Positions 44,033 to 53,158 of a DNA stretch of 64,000 nt are shown piece by piece. The position numbers were made by a program, and so were the translations under genes. The DNA is from Variovorax jilinensis. GTDB lineage: Bacteria; Pseudomonadota; Gammaproteobacteria; Burkholderiales; Burkholderiaceae_C. The notes beneath the pieces were generated by a model that saw nothing but the letters and a program-made list of their open reading frames with translations, was not told where the DNA came from and did no database searches. Position 1 is the first letter of the stretch, and each line of letters starts with the position of its first letter. Location of the stretch: assembly GCF_030316885.1 (NCBI RefSeq), contig NZ_JASZYQ010000008.1:62001-126000 (forward strand), written 5' to 3'.

Positions 44033-45136
44033 ATGGCCGAGAAACGCATGTCACCTAGCGGCGGCTTTCTGATCCAGAGTCGCGAGGGCAATGCGGGTAA
44101 CTTTGAAGTGGTGATTCCATGGAGCGACAGCGGCCTCGCCCACTTTGGAAGGGCCAATGACACGCCAGGCTTCCCGTGGCTCGGTCCCTTTCGATTCGGC
44201 GCTGGCTACCACTACTTGGGAGCGTCGGTGATCGAGTCGGACTTTAAGGAGCATCCGGATCGCGATCTCGGCAATCTCGAGGTGCTGGCTACGACCTCCT
44301 CGGGTGAAGTGCACCACTACTGGCGCGAAAATGGCGGTGCGTTCCGATGGAACGGGCCTTTTCGGGTTTTCGACCGTGCGACCACGGCGCCGAGCTTGGC
44401 CTACACCCGGCAAACAGTCGCCGGATCTAGCTTTTACGTAGTCGCCGGCAATCTGGATCGAGGCCTTCAGTACTGGGAGCGACGAAACCAACCCACAATC
44501 ATGTGGATACCCTGGGACGGCACCGCGCCGACGGTATTCGTCGGAATGTCTCTCGCCTTGACTGCGATCGGCGCTGCGAGTCCCCATGCGGAGTATTCGG
44601 AAGCCGGAGTCGGAGGTGATCACATAGTCGCTGCCGTGTCGAACGACGGCAATGTGCATCTTGTAGTGGAGGGCGTTGGCGGCCACATTCACGTGGAGAA
44701 CGGCATCCCGTCCTTTCGCAATTGGCTGGACCATGCAGCAATCGGGGTGGAAATGTTCTTCGAACTGCATGGGCAGTTCCGCGGACGCCCGTCGCTGATC
44801 CAGGGCGATTACAACCTCGAGGAGCCCGCCCTCTTCAGACATGGCCACTACGGCAACCTTGAGCTGATCGTCCCCGCCGCGCGAGGTGGGTTTTTTCATT
44901 TCTGGAGGATCAGCGGCATCCCGGGGTATGAGCGGCAGAAAATTTCGTGGGGATGGGGCGGTCCGGTGAAGGTGTCGGGCCCGATTTACGACGAGGTCTC
45001 CATGATCCAGAGCAGCTTCTCGCGATCCGATCATGGAAACCTGGAAGTCGTCGCTCGTCATCGAGACCAAATGGGCTTCGACTTCTACTGGCGTGATGAA
45101 GCCTTCGCCTGGCACGGTCCGTTTCCCGTTTCCTGA
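44033..45136 (+). CDS. Repeat protein of probable beta-propeller/lectin type, function unknown
   Basis: 367-residue protein built from imperfect repeats of about 50-60 residues. The repeat core GN(F/L)E(V/L)(V/L) occurs at residues 22, 80, 274 and 335, with degenerate forms near 132 and 196. Each is followed by a (H/F)(Y/F)WR element (95-98, 289-292, 351-354) and a W-x-GPF element (49-53, 106-110, 360-364). Short beta strands with aromatic turns suggest a beta-propeller, perhaps glycan-binding. No signal peptide is seen. The next gene, 210 nt downstream on the same strand, encodes an 801-residue protein with a hydrophobic helical region. I do not recognise a named family with certainty, and no function is assigned. 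Confidence 0.8.
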   Translation: MAEKRMSPSGGFLIQSREGNAGNFEVVIPWSDSGLAHFGRANDTPGFPWLGPFRFGAGYHYLGASVIESDFKEHPDRDLGNLEVLATTSSGEVHHYWRENGGAFRWNGPFRVFDRATTAPSLAYTRQTVAGSSFYVVAGNLDRGLQYWERRNQPTIMWIPWDGTAPTVFVGMSLALTAIGAASPHAEYSEAGVGGDHIVAAVSNDGNVHLVVEGVGGHIHVENGIPSFRNWLDHAAIGVEMFFELHGQFRGRPSLIQGDYNLEEPALFRHGHYGNLELIVPAARGGFFHFWRISGIPGYERQKISWGWGGPVKVSGPIYDEVSMIQSSFSRSDHGNLEVVARHRDQMGFDFYWRDEAFAWHGPFPVS

Positions 45137-45346
45137 CATCGTGTCGACTGGATTGCTGCGGACTTCGGCTCGAATCAACCGTTGCAGAAGCACTCGGGCC
45201 CGAACTCCTCGCATTCGGCCTCCGTCTGCAGATGAAGGCCCCCGATCTCCACAAAAAGCATGAGAATCGCCGTCGGAGAGCCCGTCAAGCGGTAGACATC
45301 AATTCGGTATGACGCTTCAATGGTCGCCCCAACAGGGAGGTCTGCA

Positions 45347-47752
45347 ATGTCCGATTCACCGTTCGTATTCGAAGTAGTGACCGGCGTGTACGTTGACGCC
45401 TCGGGCAAGATCTTGCCAGGCGCCGCCCCGCCGAAGGGGGTACCCGTTTATGGTGCCGCGTGGAAGACCTATGCTGATGACGCGGCCAAAATCAAGGACG
45501 CGTTGAAGTCCGTGAAAGACGCCATGGATGGGGTGCAGAAGAACCAAACGTTCCTGCTGGATATGCACGTGTGGGGCTCGACAAACCCCAACGCAGTAGG
45601 CTTGGTGCTGGACATCATCAAGGGCATAAGCGCTGTCGCCGGTGCAATTGCGCCTGTGTTTGCCGCAGTGGGCGTGGCGATTCAGGTGCTCGAGATGCTC
45701 AAAGTCTTTAGCAAAGGGCCTGACCCCTTGACGACTTTAGTCAATGAGCGCTTCAACGAGCTTAGCAAATTGATGGTTGGCAACTCGCAACAACTCTATC
45801 TGATGCACCTCGGCGACATGCGGGCTCCGCTAAACAGCTTGATCGACGACGTCTCCGCCTTCTCCGACACCCAGGACAACTTGGTGCTTGCCGACTACTT
45901 TGTGCAGCAACACGATACTGTCGTGAAGTTGAACAATGCGATGAGCCAGATACTGGCGATGTTCGACGCTGCTGGAAGTTGGATGGTGCAGCGTGATGAA
46001 ACGCGGCTGAAGACCTGGGAAGCCATGCAGGGACGGCTGTTCTCGCAGACGGCAGGCGGGACGCTCTCGACTCGGAACATCGACAGAGGCTTGCAATTCG
46101 ACCACCGCGCGATGGTGCCCTTTGTCATCAATGCGACGACTGGTTATCTCACGTGCTTACGCACCTTAGTGCCGGAATATCGCAGCACCAGTGCGCATGC
46201 GCCGACGCTTCGGCGATTTGCGGACGGCGTCGAGGCACTCGCTGCACAGATGCGGGAATCGGTGCTGCTGCGAACGCAGCACACCGCAGCTGACTTCGGA
46301 CTGTACTTAGCCAACCCGGATGCCACCTTCGTGGTCGGCGCGCTGGACCCACTCACGCACAACGACGACTTCATCAGAAAGGAGCGTGCAGCGCCTGCCC
46401 AAGAACGGCCGACGCGTGCCGGGTGCATGGACTATGGCTGGTCGCCACCTGCTGTACTTGAGACGATCCCACTGGAGCAAGGCGGCCTTCACTACAACCG
46501 ATACCGCATCTTGAATCCGCAGCAATGCGCGGACGCCGCGAACGAACAGGCGGCCAAGGACTACGCGGATTTGCTGGTGTTATCCGGTTACGTGCAGCTG
46601 ATGCACCTGAGTACCCTCTGCCGGCATCAGGCCACCGAGCCCGACCGCAGTGAGACTGTTGCAGCGTCGCGACCGCCGCTGTTGACGTACACAGACGCCG
46701 TTGACAAGAAAAAGACAGTGGAGAGCCGTTGGATCTTGGGCCTGAGCCATGTGCAGGCCAAAGCCTTGGAGCGCACCCGGGAATGCTGGGCTAGCGTTCG
46801 GTTCAAGACCCAATCCCTCCGTCGAGGTGCCCCACTGATGCGGTACCGCGTTGTACTGAGAACGCTGCCGGAACTCAAAAGTTACTCCGATCACTTCGCC
46901 ACCGGCTACGAACCCGACGCCGCTCATCCGGGATTCCAGAAACTCTACATCCAACGCGGATCCGAGTTGGACAGCAAGGCCATTATTTCGGAATGGACGC
47001 CTAGCTCGGCGAAAGAATCAATTCACATTCCGGAAACCACGGTAAGCCTAGAAGCGGACACCTATGACTGGTACATCCCCGTCAAGAGCTCGTTTGGTTC
47101 GGTAGCGGCGAAGCCAGTAGAGCTATCGCAGTTTCACGCAACCACTCAGTTCGTCGACAGCCAGACTGGCGTCCAAATCATGTCAAACTCGTTGTCAGGT
47201 GGTAGTGCCAACATGGACGCAATCGCCTTGAGGCAATCGGTAGGTGACTTGACAGGCCAGGGCTGGTTCCTGGGCCAGCCGCGTGCGGGGGGCCGCGATC
47301 GCAGCGCGCGGGAACGCAAGAGGCAGGAAGTGGATGTCACGTACATCCTCGACTGGGTAGAAGACGAGCTTGCCGTTTCTTTGAGAGTTGGACCAGAAGC
47401 GCGCAGTCTGTCTGTCTGCGTCGTGGTGGAAGAGCAATTCTTGTCCAGCCACGACAACGTGATGGAGACTGCGGCGGAGGTACCGATGGATGCCTTGGTG
47501 AGCTTCGTGCCGCAGAAGTTCTTCGAAGATGAGGCCAAGGCCATTGGACTGGCTGGAGCGGCGATTGCCAGAAACATTTTTCGCGAGGAGCTCGACCTGA
47601 GCGACATCCATGTTCCTGGGCCGGTGGAGGCAGACTTGGGCTTGATTTCGCCAGAGCATTGGGAAGGTGTTCTCAAGACGATACAGTCCACCCAGCCCGA
47701 GAAGTTCGAGCGGCTGATATCAGCTGTGAAACGCGACCTTCGTCGCAACTGA
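45347..47752 (+). CDS. Large protein with hydrophobic helical N-terminal domain, possible pore-forming/toxin-like
   Basis: 801-residue protein of unknown family. GGGAGG 6 nt upstream supports ATG 45347. Residues about 40-70 are amphipathic helices; 84-119 (VGLVLDIIKGISAVAG, then IAPVFAAVGVAIQVLEML) is strongly hydrophobic, followed by long helices (LVNERFNELSKLMVGN). This layout recalls the helical membrane-inserting domains of Cry-like and other large pore-forming proteins, but there is no motif proof. The second half (after about 400) is mixed alpha/beta with no recognised domain. There is no N-terminal signal peptide. Codon use and GC are lower than in the catabolic flanks, and transfer is likely. 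It may act with the repeat protein upstream. Confidence 0.75.
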   Translation: MSDSPFVFEVVTGVYVDASGKILPGAAPPKGVPVYGAAWKTYADDAAKIKDALKSVKDAMDGVQKNQTFLLDMHVWGSTNPNAVGLVLDIIKGISAVAGAIAPVFAAVGVAIQVLEMLKVFSKGPDPLTTLVNERFNELSKLMVGNSQQLYLMHLGDMRAPLNSLIDDVSAFSDTQDNLVLADYFVQQHDTVVKLNNAMSQILAMFDAAGSWMVQRDETRLKTWEAMQGRLFSQTAGGTLSTRNIDRGLQFDHRAMVPFVINATTGYLTCLRTLVPEYRSTSAHAPTLRRFADGVEALAAQMRESVLLRTQHTAADFGLYLANPDATFVVGALDPLTHNDDFIRKERAAPAQERPTRAGCMDYGWSPPAVLETIPLEQGGLHYNRYRILNPQQCADAANEQAAKDYADLLVLSGYVQLMHLSTLCRHQATEPDRSETVAASRPPLLTYTDAVDKKKTVESRWILGLSHVQAKALERTRECWASVRFKTQSLRRGAPLMRYRVVLRTLPELKSYSDHFATGYEPDAAHPGFQKLYIQRGSELDSKAIISEWTPSSAKESIHIPETTVSLEADTYDWYIPVKSSFGSVAAKPVELSQFHATTQFVDSQTGVQIMSNSLSGGSANMDAIALRQSVGDLTGQGWFLGQPRAGGRDRSARERKRQEVDVTYILDWVEDELAVSLRVGPEARSLSVCVVVEEQFLSSHDNVMETAAEVPMDALVSFVPQKFFEDEAKAIGLAGAAIARNIFREELDLSDIHVPGPVEADLGLISPEHWEGVLKTIQSTQPEKFERLISAVKRDLRRN

Positions 47753-48466
47753 GGATTCCTGCGTCCGATCAGTGGTTGTTCCTTTCGCTCCCATGCTCTG
47801 TGCGGCAGCGCACCGCCCTTAAGCACGCGACGCCGACGGGACCAAGCGGCCGTTTCTAGTTCAAGACGGCGCTCCAGGTCACTGATGGGTCGGTACTAGC
47901 AGTGGAGATCCCGATGACAGCGGCCCTCCAAACGGCCAAGCTATATTGGGGGACGGCCCAACCGAATGACAGGAAACCGGCCGGCAACGTATGTCCGCGG
48001 CGCGGTTGTCCACGACAGCAAACGCTGCGTGGCCGACTGAAATGGTGGTGGGCCGGCCGTCGTCCGTTGGTCTGCTCAGCACAACCTCGATACCGGCCTC
48101 AAGTAGTCCAGATTGACGGTCAACATCCCCGAATCGTTCGGACTACGCAGAGGCAATGCTGGATGGTCACGATCGCTTCGCAGCTGCACCAATGATGTGT
48201 TGCAGGTTCATTGCCAGGATGACGGGAACCGCACACTTCCCATCCTCTATGGAAGGAATGCAACCTCGCTGTAGGCGTAGCGGTTGATCGTCTGCAGTGC
48301 ACCGGAGAAGGGTCAACTCGATACCAGGCTGAACGACTGCAAATGCTGCAACTGCGAGTTCTCAACACGGCCCAATCGTGGAGATTGCGATCGCTCCATA
48401 CTTTCGACACAATCGCAGGCTCGGGTCACAGGGGGCTGAGGTCACGTCGTGAGACAGGAGGTCCTG
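47753..48466. other. 714-nt stretch without a supported gene
   Basis: The longest non-coding gap of the window. Short open frames occur on both strands (for example 47902-48195 and 48120-48410), but their translations look random and lack ribosome-binding sites. No tRNA-like cloverleaf, array or transposase remnant was recognised. It could hold regulatory sequence for the hydrolase-ATPase gene or be debris from an insertion. Confidence 0.55.
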
Positions 48467-50020
48467 ATGAACGGTGTTTGGGTGCGCCTCCCTCAACCTA
48501 ACGCTGGGGTTGTCATCTTCGTCCACGGCATTCTTGCCAATGGCGAGCGCTCCTGGAAGAACCAAAACGGGTCTTATTGGCCGAAATTGCTGGAGCAGGA
48601 GCCTTCGCTCGCTCATCTGGGTATCTACGTCTACACCTATCAGACTGGTTTTGCGAGCGGACACTATTCGGTCAGCAACGTCGTTGACGATCTTACGGAG
48701 CGGCTGAAGACGGAGCAGACGGATTCGGGTCCAATCTGGAAGGGTGGTGTGCTTCTCTTCGTCTGTCACAGCATGGGTGGGATTGTTGTCCGCAAGCTGG
48801 TCGTGCGCCGGCAGGCTGAACTGATCGAGATGGGAGCCAAGATTGGCCTATTCCTTGTAGCCTCTCCTTCGCTCGGATCTGCCTACGCGAACTGGATTGA
48901 AGGGGTCGCCCGGGCGGCAGGCCACTCCCAAGCCCTTTCATTGACCTTTGGCGAGGACAACCAATGGCTGAACGACCTGGATTCGGAGTTTCAAACACTC
49001 AAAGAAAGTCGTCGACTCTTCATTGCTGGCCGTGAGCTGCATGAGGACAAACTGTTTGTCCAAGAGGGGAAATCCATCCTCCGCCGGTTGCTGGGTTCCC
49101 GGCCACCGCCAATAGTTCAGCCATTTTCGGCCAGCCGCTATTTTGGCGACCCGCTGAAGATCCCTCATTCGGACCACTCGTCCATTGTGAAGCCCGCCCA
49201 TCGAAAAGAGATCGCGCATCGGGCACTCGTGCGCTTCCTTGAGGAGACCCTTACAGAACTCTCTGCTACTGAAGGACAACCTAAAGACCTCGAAGAGGCC
49301 ATCTCGCCCCCCGACAGCAATACGGTGCTCTCGCGGTACACACAAGGCTTGATGGGGGCAAGCATTGATGATTTGGTCGTCACCGCGTCGGTCATGCGGC
49401 GTCTTGAAGAAATGGTTTTGGCGACCTACTACAGCAAGACTCAGCTCAACGCGATCTTTCATGGTCCAGGAGGTGTGGGGAAGGTACTGGCCGCACGCTG
49501 CATCGCAACGCGCTTGCAGTTGAGGGCTCTCCGAGTAGACCTTAGCGCGGTAGTTGCCGCAAACGCACCGCGGCAGACTCTTCAATCCGTACTCGAGGCG
49601 GCAGGCACAGCACAGGACTGCATACTTGTGTTCGAGGACGCAGACCGCTTTGTCGAAAGCGATGCTACGGCGCTGTCCATCCAACTGACGGGCAACTGGA
49701 TCATCACGGCGAGTGCATCGAACATGCTTCCCCATGAATGGCTTGGCGCTCACACTGACTTGATCGCATTCGACTTACCGGACACCCTAACTCGGGAACA
49801 CATCTGGAGACGTTCGATTCCACTAGGAATGCCACTTCTGTACGGCACAGACTTCGCTGCGCTCTCAGAGCACGAGCTAAATGGCGAGGAAATTCTGGTG
49901 TCTGTCGAGCGAGCATGGCAACTTGCTAAGGCCGAAGCTAGCGCGGTAGAGATGATTCACTTTGAACGTGCGGTTGAGATCGTGATTGGAAATCGATCTC
50001 CCGGACGTTCGTTGACTTGA
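48467..50020 (+). CDS. SERAC1-like alpha/beta hydrolase fused to a degenerate P-loop ATPase domain
   Basis: 517-residue two-domain protein. Residues 15-260 are a lipase-like alpha/beta hydrolase: oxyanion segment FVHGILANG (18-26), nucleophile elbow CHSMGG with Ser102, and SDHSSIVKP with His237, as in SERAC1-type proteins. Residues about 300-510 resemble an AAA/STAND NTPase: HGPGGVGKV (332-340) is a P-loop in which the Ser/Thr after Lys339 is Val, and ILVFEDADRF (386-395) is a Walker B-like strand. AGGAGG at 48456-48461, 5 nt before ATG 48467, decides the start over GTG 48449. Hydrolase-NTPase fusions are known in NLR-like immune proteins, so defence is possible; no effect is shown. Confidence 0.82.
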   Translation: MNGVWVRLPQPNAGVVIFVHGILANGERSWKNQNGSYWPKLLEQEPSLAHLGIYVYTYQTGFASGHYSVSNVVDDLTERLKTEQTDSGPIWKGGVLLFVCHSMGGIVVRKLVVRRQAELIEMGAKIGLFLVASPSLGSAYANWIEGVARAAGHSQALSLTFGEDNQWLNDLDSEFQTLKESRRLFIAGRELHEDKLFVQEGKSILRRLLGSRPPPIVQPFSASRYFGDPLKIPHSDHSSIVKPAHRKEIAHRALVRFLEETLTELSATEGQPKDLEEAISPPDSNTVLSRYTQGLMGASIDDLVVTASVMRRLEEMVLATYYSKTQLNAIFHGPGGVGKVLAARCIATRLQLRALRVDLSAVVAANAPRQTLQSVLEAAGTAQDCILVFEDADRFVESDATALSIQLTGNWIITASASNMLPHEWLGAHTDLIAFDLPDTLTREHIWRRSIPLGMPLLYGTDFAALSEHELNGEEILVSVERAWQLAKAEASAVEMIHFERAVEIVIGNRSPGRSLT

Positions 50021-50302
50021 GGGCTTGGGTTCCTCTTCTAAGCGCCAGAAAATGGGGGAATACTAGCCTGCATTTTTTGAGCATCTCCTCCGAGCAAAAC
50101 CTATTAGGCGTTGGCGGCCGATAGGGGAGTATCGCGTTCCGTATGACCGGAGAGCGGAGTCTGCGGTCATTCGCATCCATCGATCTGATGGTCTGCTATC
50201 GCTGCATAGCGGACAGAAAGCCCGCCTCACCCAAATGCCTGTGGTCGACGACCGCGAGCGGCGCACGCCATTTGACAGAGGTTATCAGGCTACCATGACC
50301 CC

Positions 50303-51229
50303 ATGGACCTGCGCCAACTCCGCTACTTCGTTGCGCTCGCCACCCAGCAGCACTACGGCAAGGCGGCGGGCGTCCTGCATGTGACACAGCCGGCGCTGAG
50401 CCGGCAGATCCAGTTGCTTGAGGAGGAACTGGGCGTGCGGCTCTTCGAGCGCCATGCCAGGGGTGCCGCCCCGACCGAAGAGGCGCGCATGTTGCTCGAG
50501 CGCGCGGTGTTCCTACTGCGCTATGCGGAGCAGATGAAGACCGACCTCCTGGCACGCCAGCGCGAACCACGCGGACCCGTGGCTGTTGGGCTGTCACCCG
50601 GGCTTGCCCAGCAGCTGTCCGTGCTACTCACCAAAGCCGTGCTCGAGCGCTTTCCCGAGGTGCGCTTGCGCATCATCGAAGGCTTTGCACCGTCGCTGCA
50701 GCAGATGCTGACCAGCGGCGAAGTGGACGTCGCGCTGCTGATCGAGCCTGTAGAACGAACGAACCTGCAGAGTATTTCTTTGATGAAAGAGCAGGTCTGC
50801 CTGGTCGCCAGGCATGACGACGCGCGCTTTTCAATGCTGGGCAAGGTCCGGGTGCGCGACCTCGACGGCGTGCCGCTGGTGATGACAGGCCGGATCAAGT
50901 CGGGCGTGAGGCTCGAGTTGGAAGTGGCCGCGGCGCGCGCCAAGATCGAGCTAAACCAGGTGGTCGAGGTCGAGACGGCGGAAGTGGCACGCCGGTTGGT
51001 CATGGACGGCGTCGGCGTGACGGCCCACTTCGCCGCTGCCGTGCAGGAAGACCTGGACGCCGGCCGCCTGCGCGCGATCCCCATCGACGGCCTGTTCCTG
51101 CACCGCGTGATCGCGCGCGCATCGGACCGCCCTGCCTCGCGGGCCACCGAGGGCGTGATGCAGGTGCTGCGGGAAGCTGTGCAGGCGCATGTACGCGAGG
51201 GCCGCTGGCCCAACGCGACCCTCGCCTGA
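50303..51229 (+). CDS. LysR-family transcriptional regulator
   Basis: 308-residue LysR regulator. The N-terminal winged helix (MDLRQLRYFVALATQQHYGKA, then LHVTQPALSRQIQLLEEELG and LFERHARG) is typical, followed by the two-lobed effector domain. It is co-oriented with the Bug-hydrolase-monooxygenase operon starting 132 nt downstream, instead of the usual divergent layout, so it may be co-transcribed or control the operon from the gap at 51230-51361. Its effector is probably an aromatic acid or pathway intermediate. It also marks the return to high-GC sequence after the island. Confidence 0.93.
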   Translation: MDLRQLRYFVALATQQHYGKAAGVLHVTQPALSRQIQLLEEELGVRLFERHARGAAPTEEARMLLERAVFLLRYAEQMKTDLLARQREPRGPVAVGLSPGLAQQLSVLLTKAVLERFPEVRLRIIEGFAPSLQQMLTSGEVDVALLIEPVERTNLQSISLMKEQVCLVARHDDARFSMLGKVRVRDLDGVPLVMTGRIKSGVRLELEVAAARAKIELNQVVEVETAEVARRLVMDGVGVTAHFAAAVQEDLDAGRLRAIPIDGLFLHRVIARASDRPASRATEGVMQVLREAVQAHVREGRWPNATLA

Positions 51230-51361
51230 TGCCAGGCGCCGATGCCGGCGCGTTATCGACCCGATCAGAAGATGTGCTTGGACGCGCTTGCCCATTGTCC
51301 CTAACCTTGCGCCTGTCCTGAACCGCCCGGTTGCAGGGCATCACAAGAACAGGAGACACGC

Positions 51362-52324
51362 ATGCTTCACGACCGCAGGTCCTTCATCGGCGCATTGGCC
51401 GTCACCGCACTCGTGCCCCGCTGGGCCCAGGCCGATGCGTCGCAGCCGCTGCGCATCGTTGTGCCCTTTTCTGCCGGCAGCGGCACGGACATCACCGCGC
51501 GCATCCTGGCGGACACCATCACCAAAGGCACCGGGCGGCCCGTGATCGTGGACAACAAGGCCGGCGCCGGCGGTTCCCTGGGCGCCCTCGAGGTGGCGCG
51601 CGCACGGCCGGACGGCAACACGGTCCTCTACACCACCGGGGGTTTTACAACCAACGCGGTCCTCATGAAAAAGCTGCCCTTCGACTCCATTGCCGATTTC
51701 ACGCCGGTGACGCGTCTCTCTCGTTCGTCGGGCTTTGCCTTGCTGGTCAGCGACAAGTCGCCATACAAGACCATCGGCGAGTTCATTGCGGCTGCCAAGG
51801 ACAAGCCGGGGTTCCTGAACTTCGGTTCTTCGGGCGTGGGCAACACCACGCACGTTATCGGCGTGCTGTTCTGCAAAGGCGTGGGCGTGGACCTGGTCCA
51901 CGTCCCTTTTAAGGGAACGCCGACCACGGACCTGATCTCGGGAACGGTCGACTGCGCCTTCCTTTCGCCTTCGGTAGCTTTCCAGCAGATCAAGGCGGGC
52001 CAGCTGCGTGCGCTGGGCATTTCCGGCACCGTGCGCTCGCCGTTGCTGCCGGAGGTTCCCACCTTTGCCGAATCGCGCCTGAGTGTGCAGGACATCCCGG
52101 CCTGGTCCGGCGTCTGGGCGCCCGCCAAACTGCCCGCGCCGTTGCTGGAGTCGCTGTATGAGACGCTGGCCAACGCAGTGAAGGCGCCCGCCTTCGTGAA
52201 GTTCTCACAGGAAAGCGGGGGCGAGCCCGACAGCCAGCGGCCGGACGCTTTCAAGGCGTATGTCACCGCGGAGATCGAGCGCTACCGCAAGCTGCTGCCC
52301 CCGCTGGGCATCGAGATGAGCTGA
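51362..52324 (+). CDS. Bug/TctC-family periplasmic solute-binding protein
   Basis: 320-residue binding protein, fourth of its family here. MLHDRRSFIGALAVTALVPR has a twin arginine before a hydrophobic stretch, with likely cleavage at AQA-DASQP, so export may be by Tat or Sec. Family segments: LRIVVPFSAGSGTDITAR, VIVDNKAGAGGSLGALEVA and VPFKGTPTTDLISG. AGGAGACACGC precedes the start. The alpha/beta hydrolase gene starts 6 nt after the stop. It probably captures the compound degraded by this operon. Confidence 0.91.
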   Translation: MLHDRRSFIGALAVTALVPRWAQADASQPLRIVVPFSAGSGTDITARILADTITKGTGRPVIVDNKAGAGGSLGALEVARARPDGNTVLYTTGGFTTNAVLMKKLPFDSIADFTPVTRLSRSSGFALLVSDKSPYKTIGEFIAAAKDKPGFLNFGSSGVGNTTHVIGVLFCKGVGVDLVHVPFKGTPTTDLISGTVDCAFLSPSVAFQQIKAGQLRALGISGTVRSPLLPEVPTFAESRLSVQDIPAWSGVWAPAKLPAPLLESLYETLANAVKAPAFVKFSQESGGEPDSQRPDAFKAYVTAEIERYRKLLPPLGIEMS

Positions 52325-52330
52325 AGGGAC

Positions 52331-53113
52331 ATGGCTTTGCTGGACACCCTCGAGCTCAACGGAACGCGCACGGCTTATGAAGTGGACGGCACCGGGCCGC
52401 CGCTGCTGATGCTGCATGGCGCTGAAGGCACCAGGCGGCAGTTCGCGCTCATCCGACCCGCGCTGGTCGAGCACTTCACGGTCATCACCTACGACCAGCG
52501 CGACTGCGGTGACACCGTCAACCCCGAACAACCTGCCACCCTGTCGATGCTCGCCGACGATGCCAAGGCGCTGCTTGATGCCTTGGGACATGCGACCGCC
52601 CATGTGTTCGGCACCTCCTTCGGTGGACGCGTCGCGCAGGCCCTGGCGGTGCGGCACCCAGATGTGATCCGGCGTCTGGTGCTGGGCAGCACCTGGCCGC
52701 TCCAGGTGTCGATCGCACAGGCCAATGCGGAAGTGGCGCAGGCCCTGGCACGACTGCGCAGCGCGCTGCCGGAGTCCGCAGAACAGATGGCCCAATACTT
52801 CTACCCGTCGGCCTACTTGCAGGCAAATCCGGCTGCCCGGCGTCACTTCGCGTCGGCCCCAGCCCGATCGGTACGGTCCGAACGCCGGGCCGCGGCCACA
52901 GGCGACATCCCCGACCTGGACATCGGCCGCATTGCGAAGCCCACGTTGCTGATCGCCGGTGCGCTGGACCGGGTTGTGCCCATGGCACTGACCCTTTCCC
53001 TCGCGCAAGGCATTTCCGGCAGCCAGAGCATCGTGCTGCCCGATGTGGGTCATCTGGCCGTGACTCAGGCGCCCGACTTGATGGCCCACCACCTGATCGA
53101 CTTCCTGGCCTAG
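52331..53113 (+). CDS. Alpha/beta-fold hydrolase (ring-cleavage-product or ester hydrolase type)
   Basis: 260-residue alpha/beta hydrolase. LLMLHGAEGT forms the oxyanion hole, and GTSFGG holds nucleophile Ser96. Asp213 in AGALDRVVP and His241 in PDVGHLA complete the triad. Size and triad spacing suit hydrolases of aromatic catabolism (meta-cleavage products, enol lactones) but also simple esterases. The neighbouring FAD monooxygenase suggests an aromatic substrate. It follows the Bug gene by 6 nt. The exact substrate is not assigned. Confidence 0.88.
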   Translation: MALLDTLELNGTRTAYEVDGTGPPLLMLHGAEGTRRQFALIRPALVEHFTVITYDQRDCGDTVNPEQPATLSMLADDAKALLDALGHATAHVFGTSFGGRVAQALAVRHPDVIRRLVLGSTWPLQVSIAQANAEVAQALARLRSALPESAEQMAQYFYPSAYLQANPAARRHFASAPARSVRSERRAAATGDIPDLDIGRIAKPTLLIAGALDRVVPMALTLSLAQGISGSQSIVLPDVGHLAVTQAPDLMAHHLIDFLA

Positions 53114-53158
53114 CGCCTCAACCTGTGCGCGCCGTGTGGCGCCTTGGAGATCTGACAA

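Noticed and set aside
45175..45408. Minus-strand open frame of 77 codons with a protein-like composition
   Set aside because: It overlaps the start of the 801-residue gene on the other strand and has no family likeness; a small real gene is not excluded but cannot be supported.
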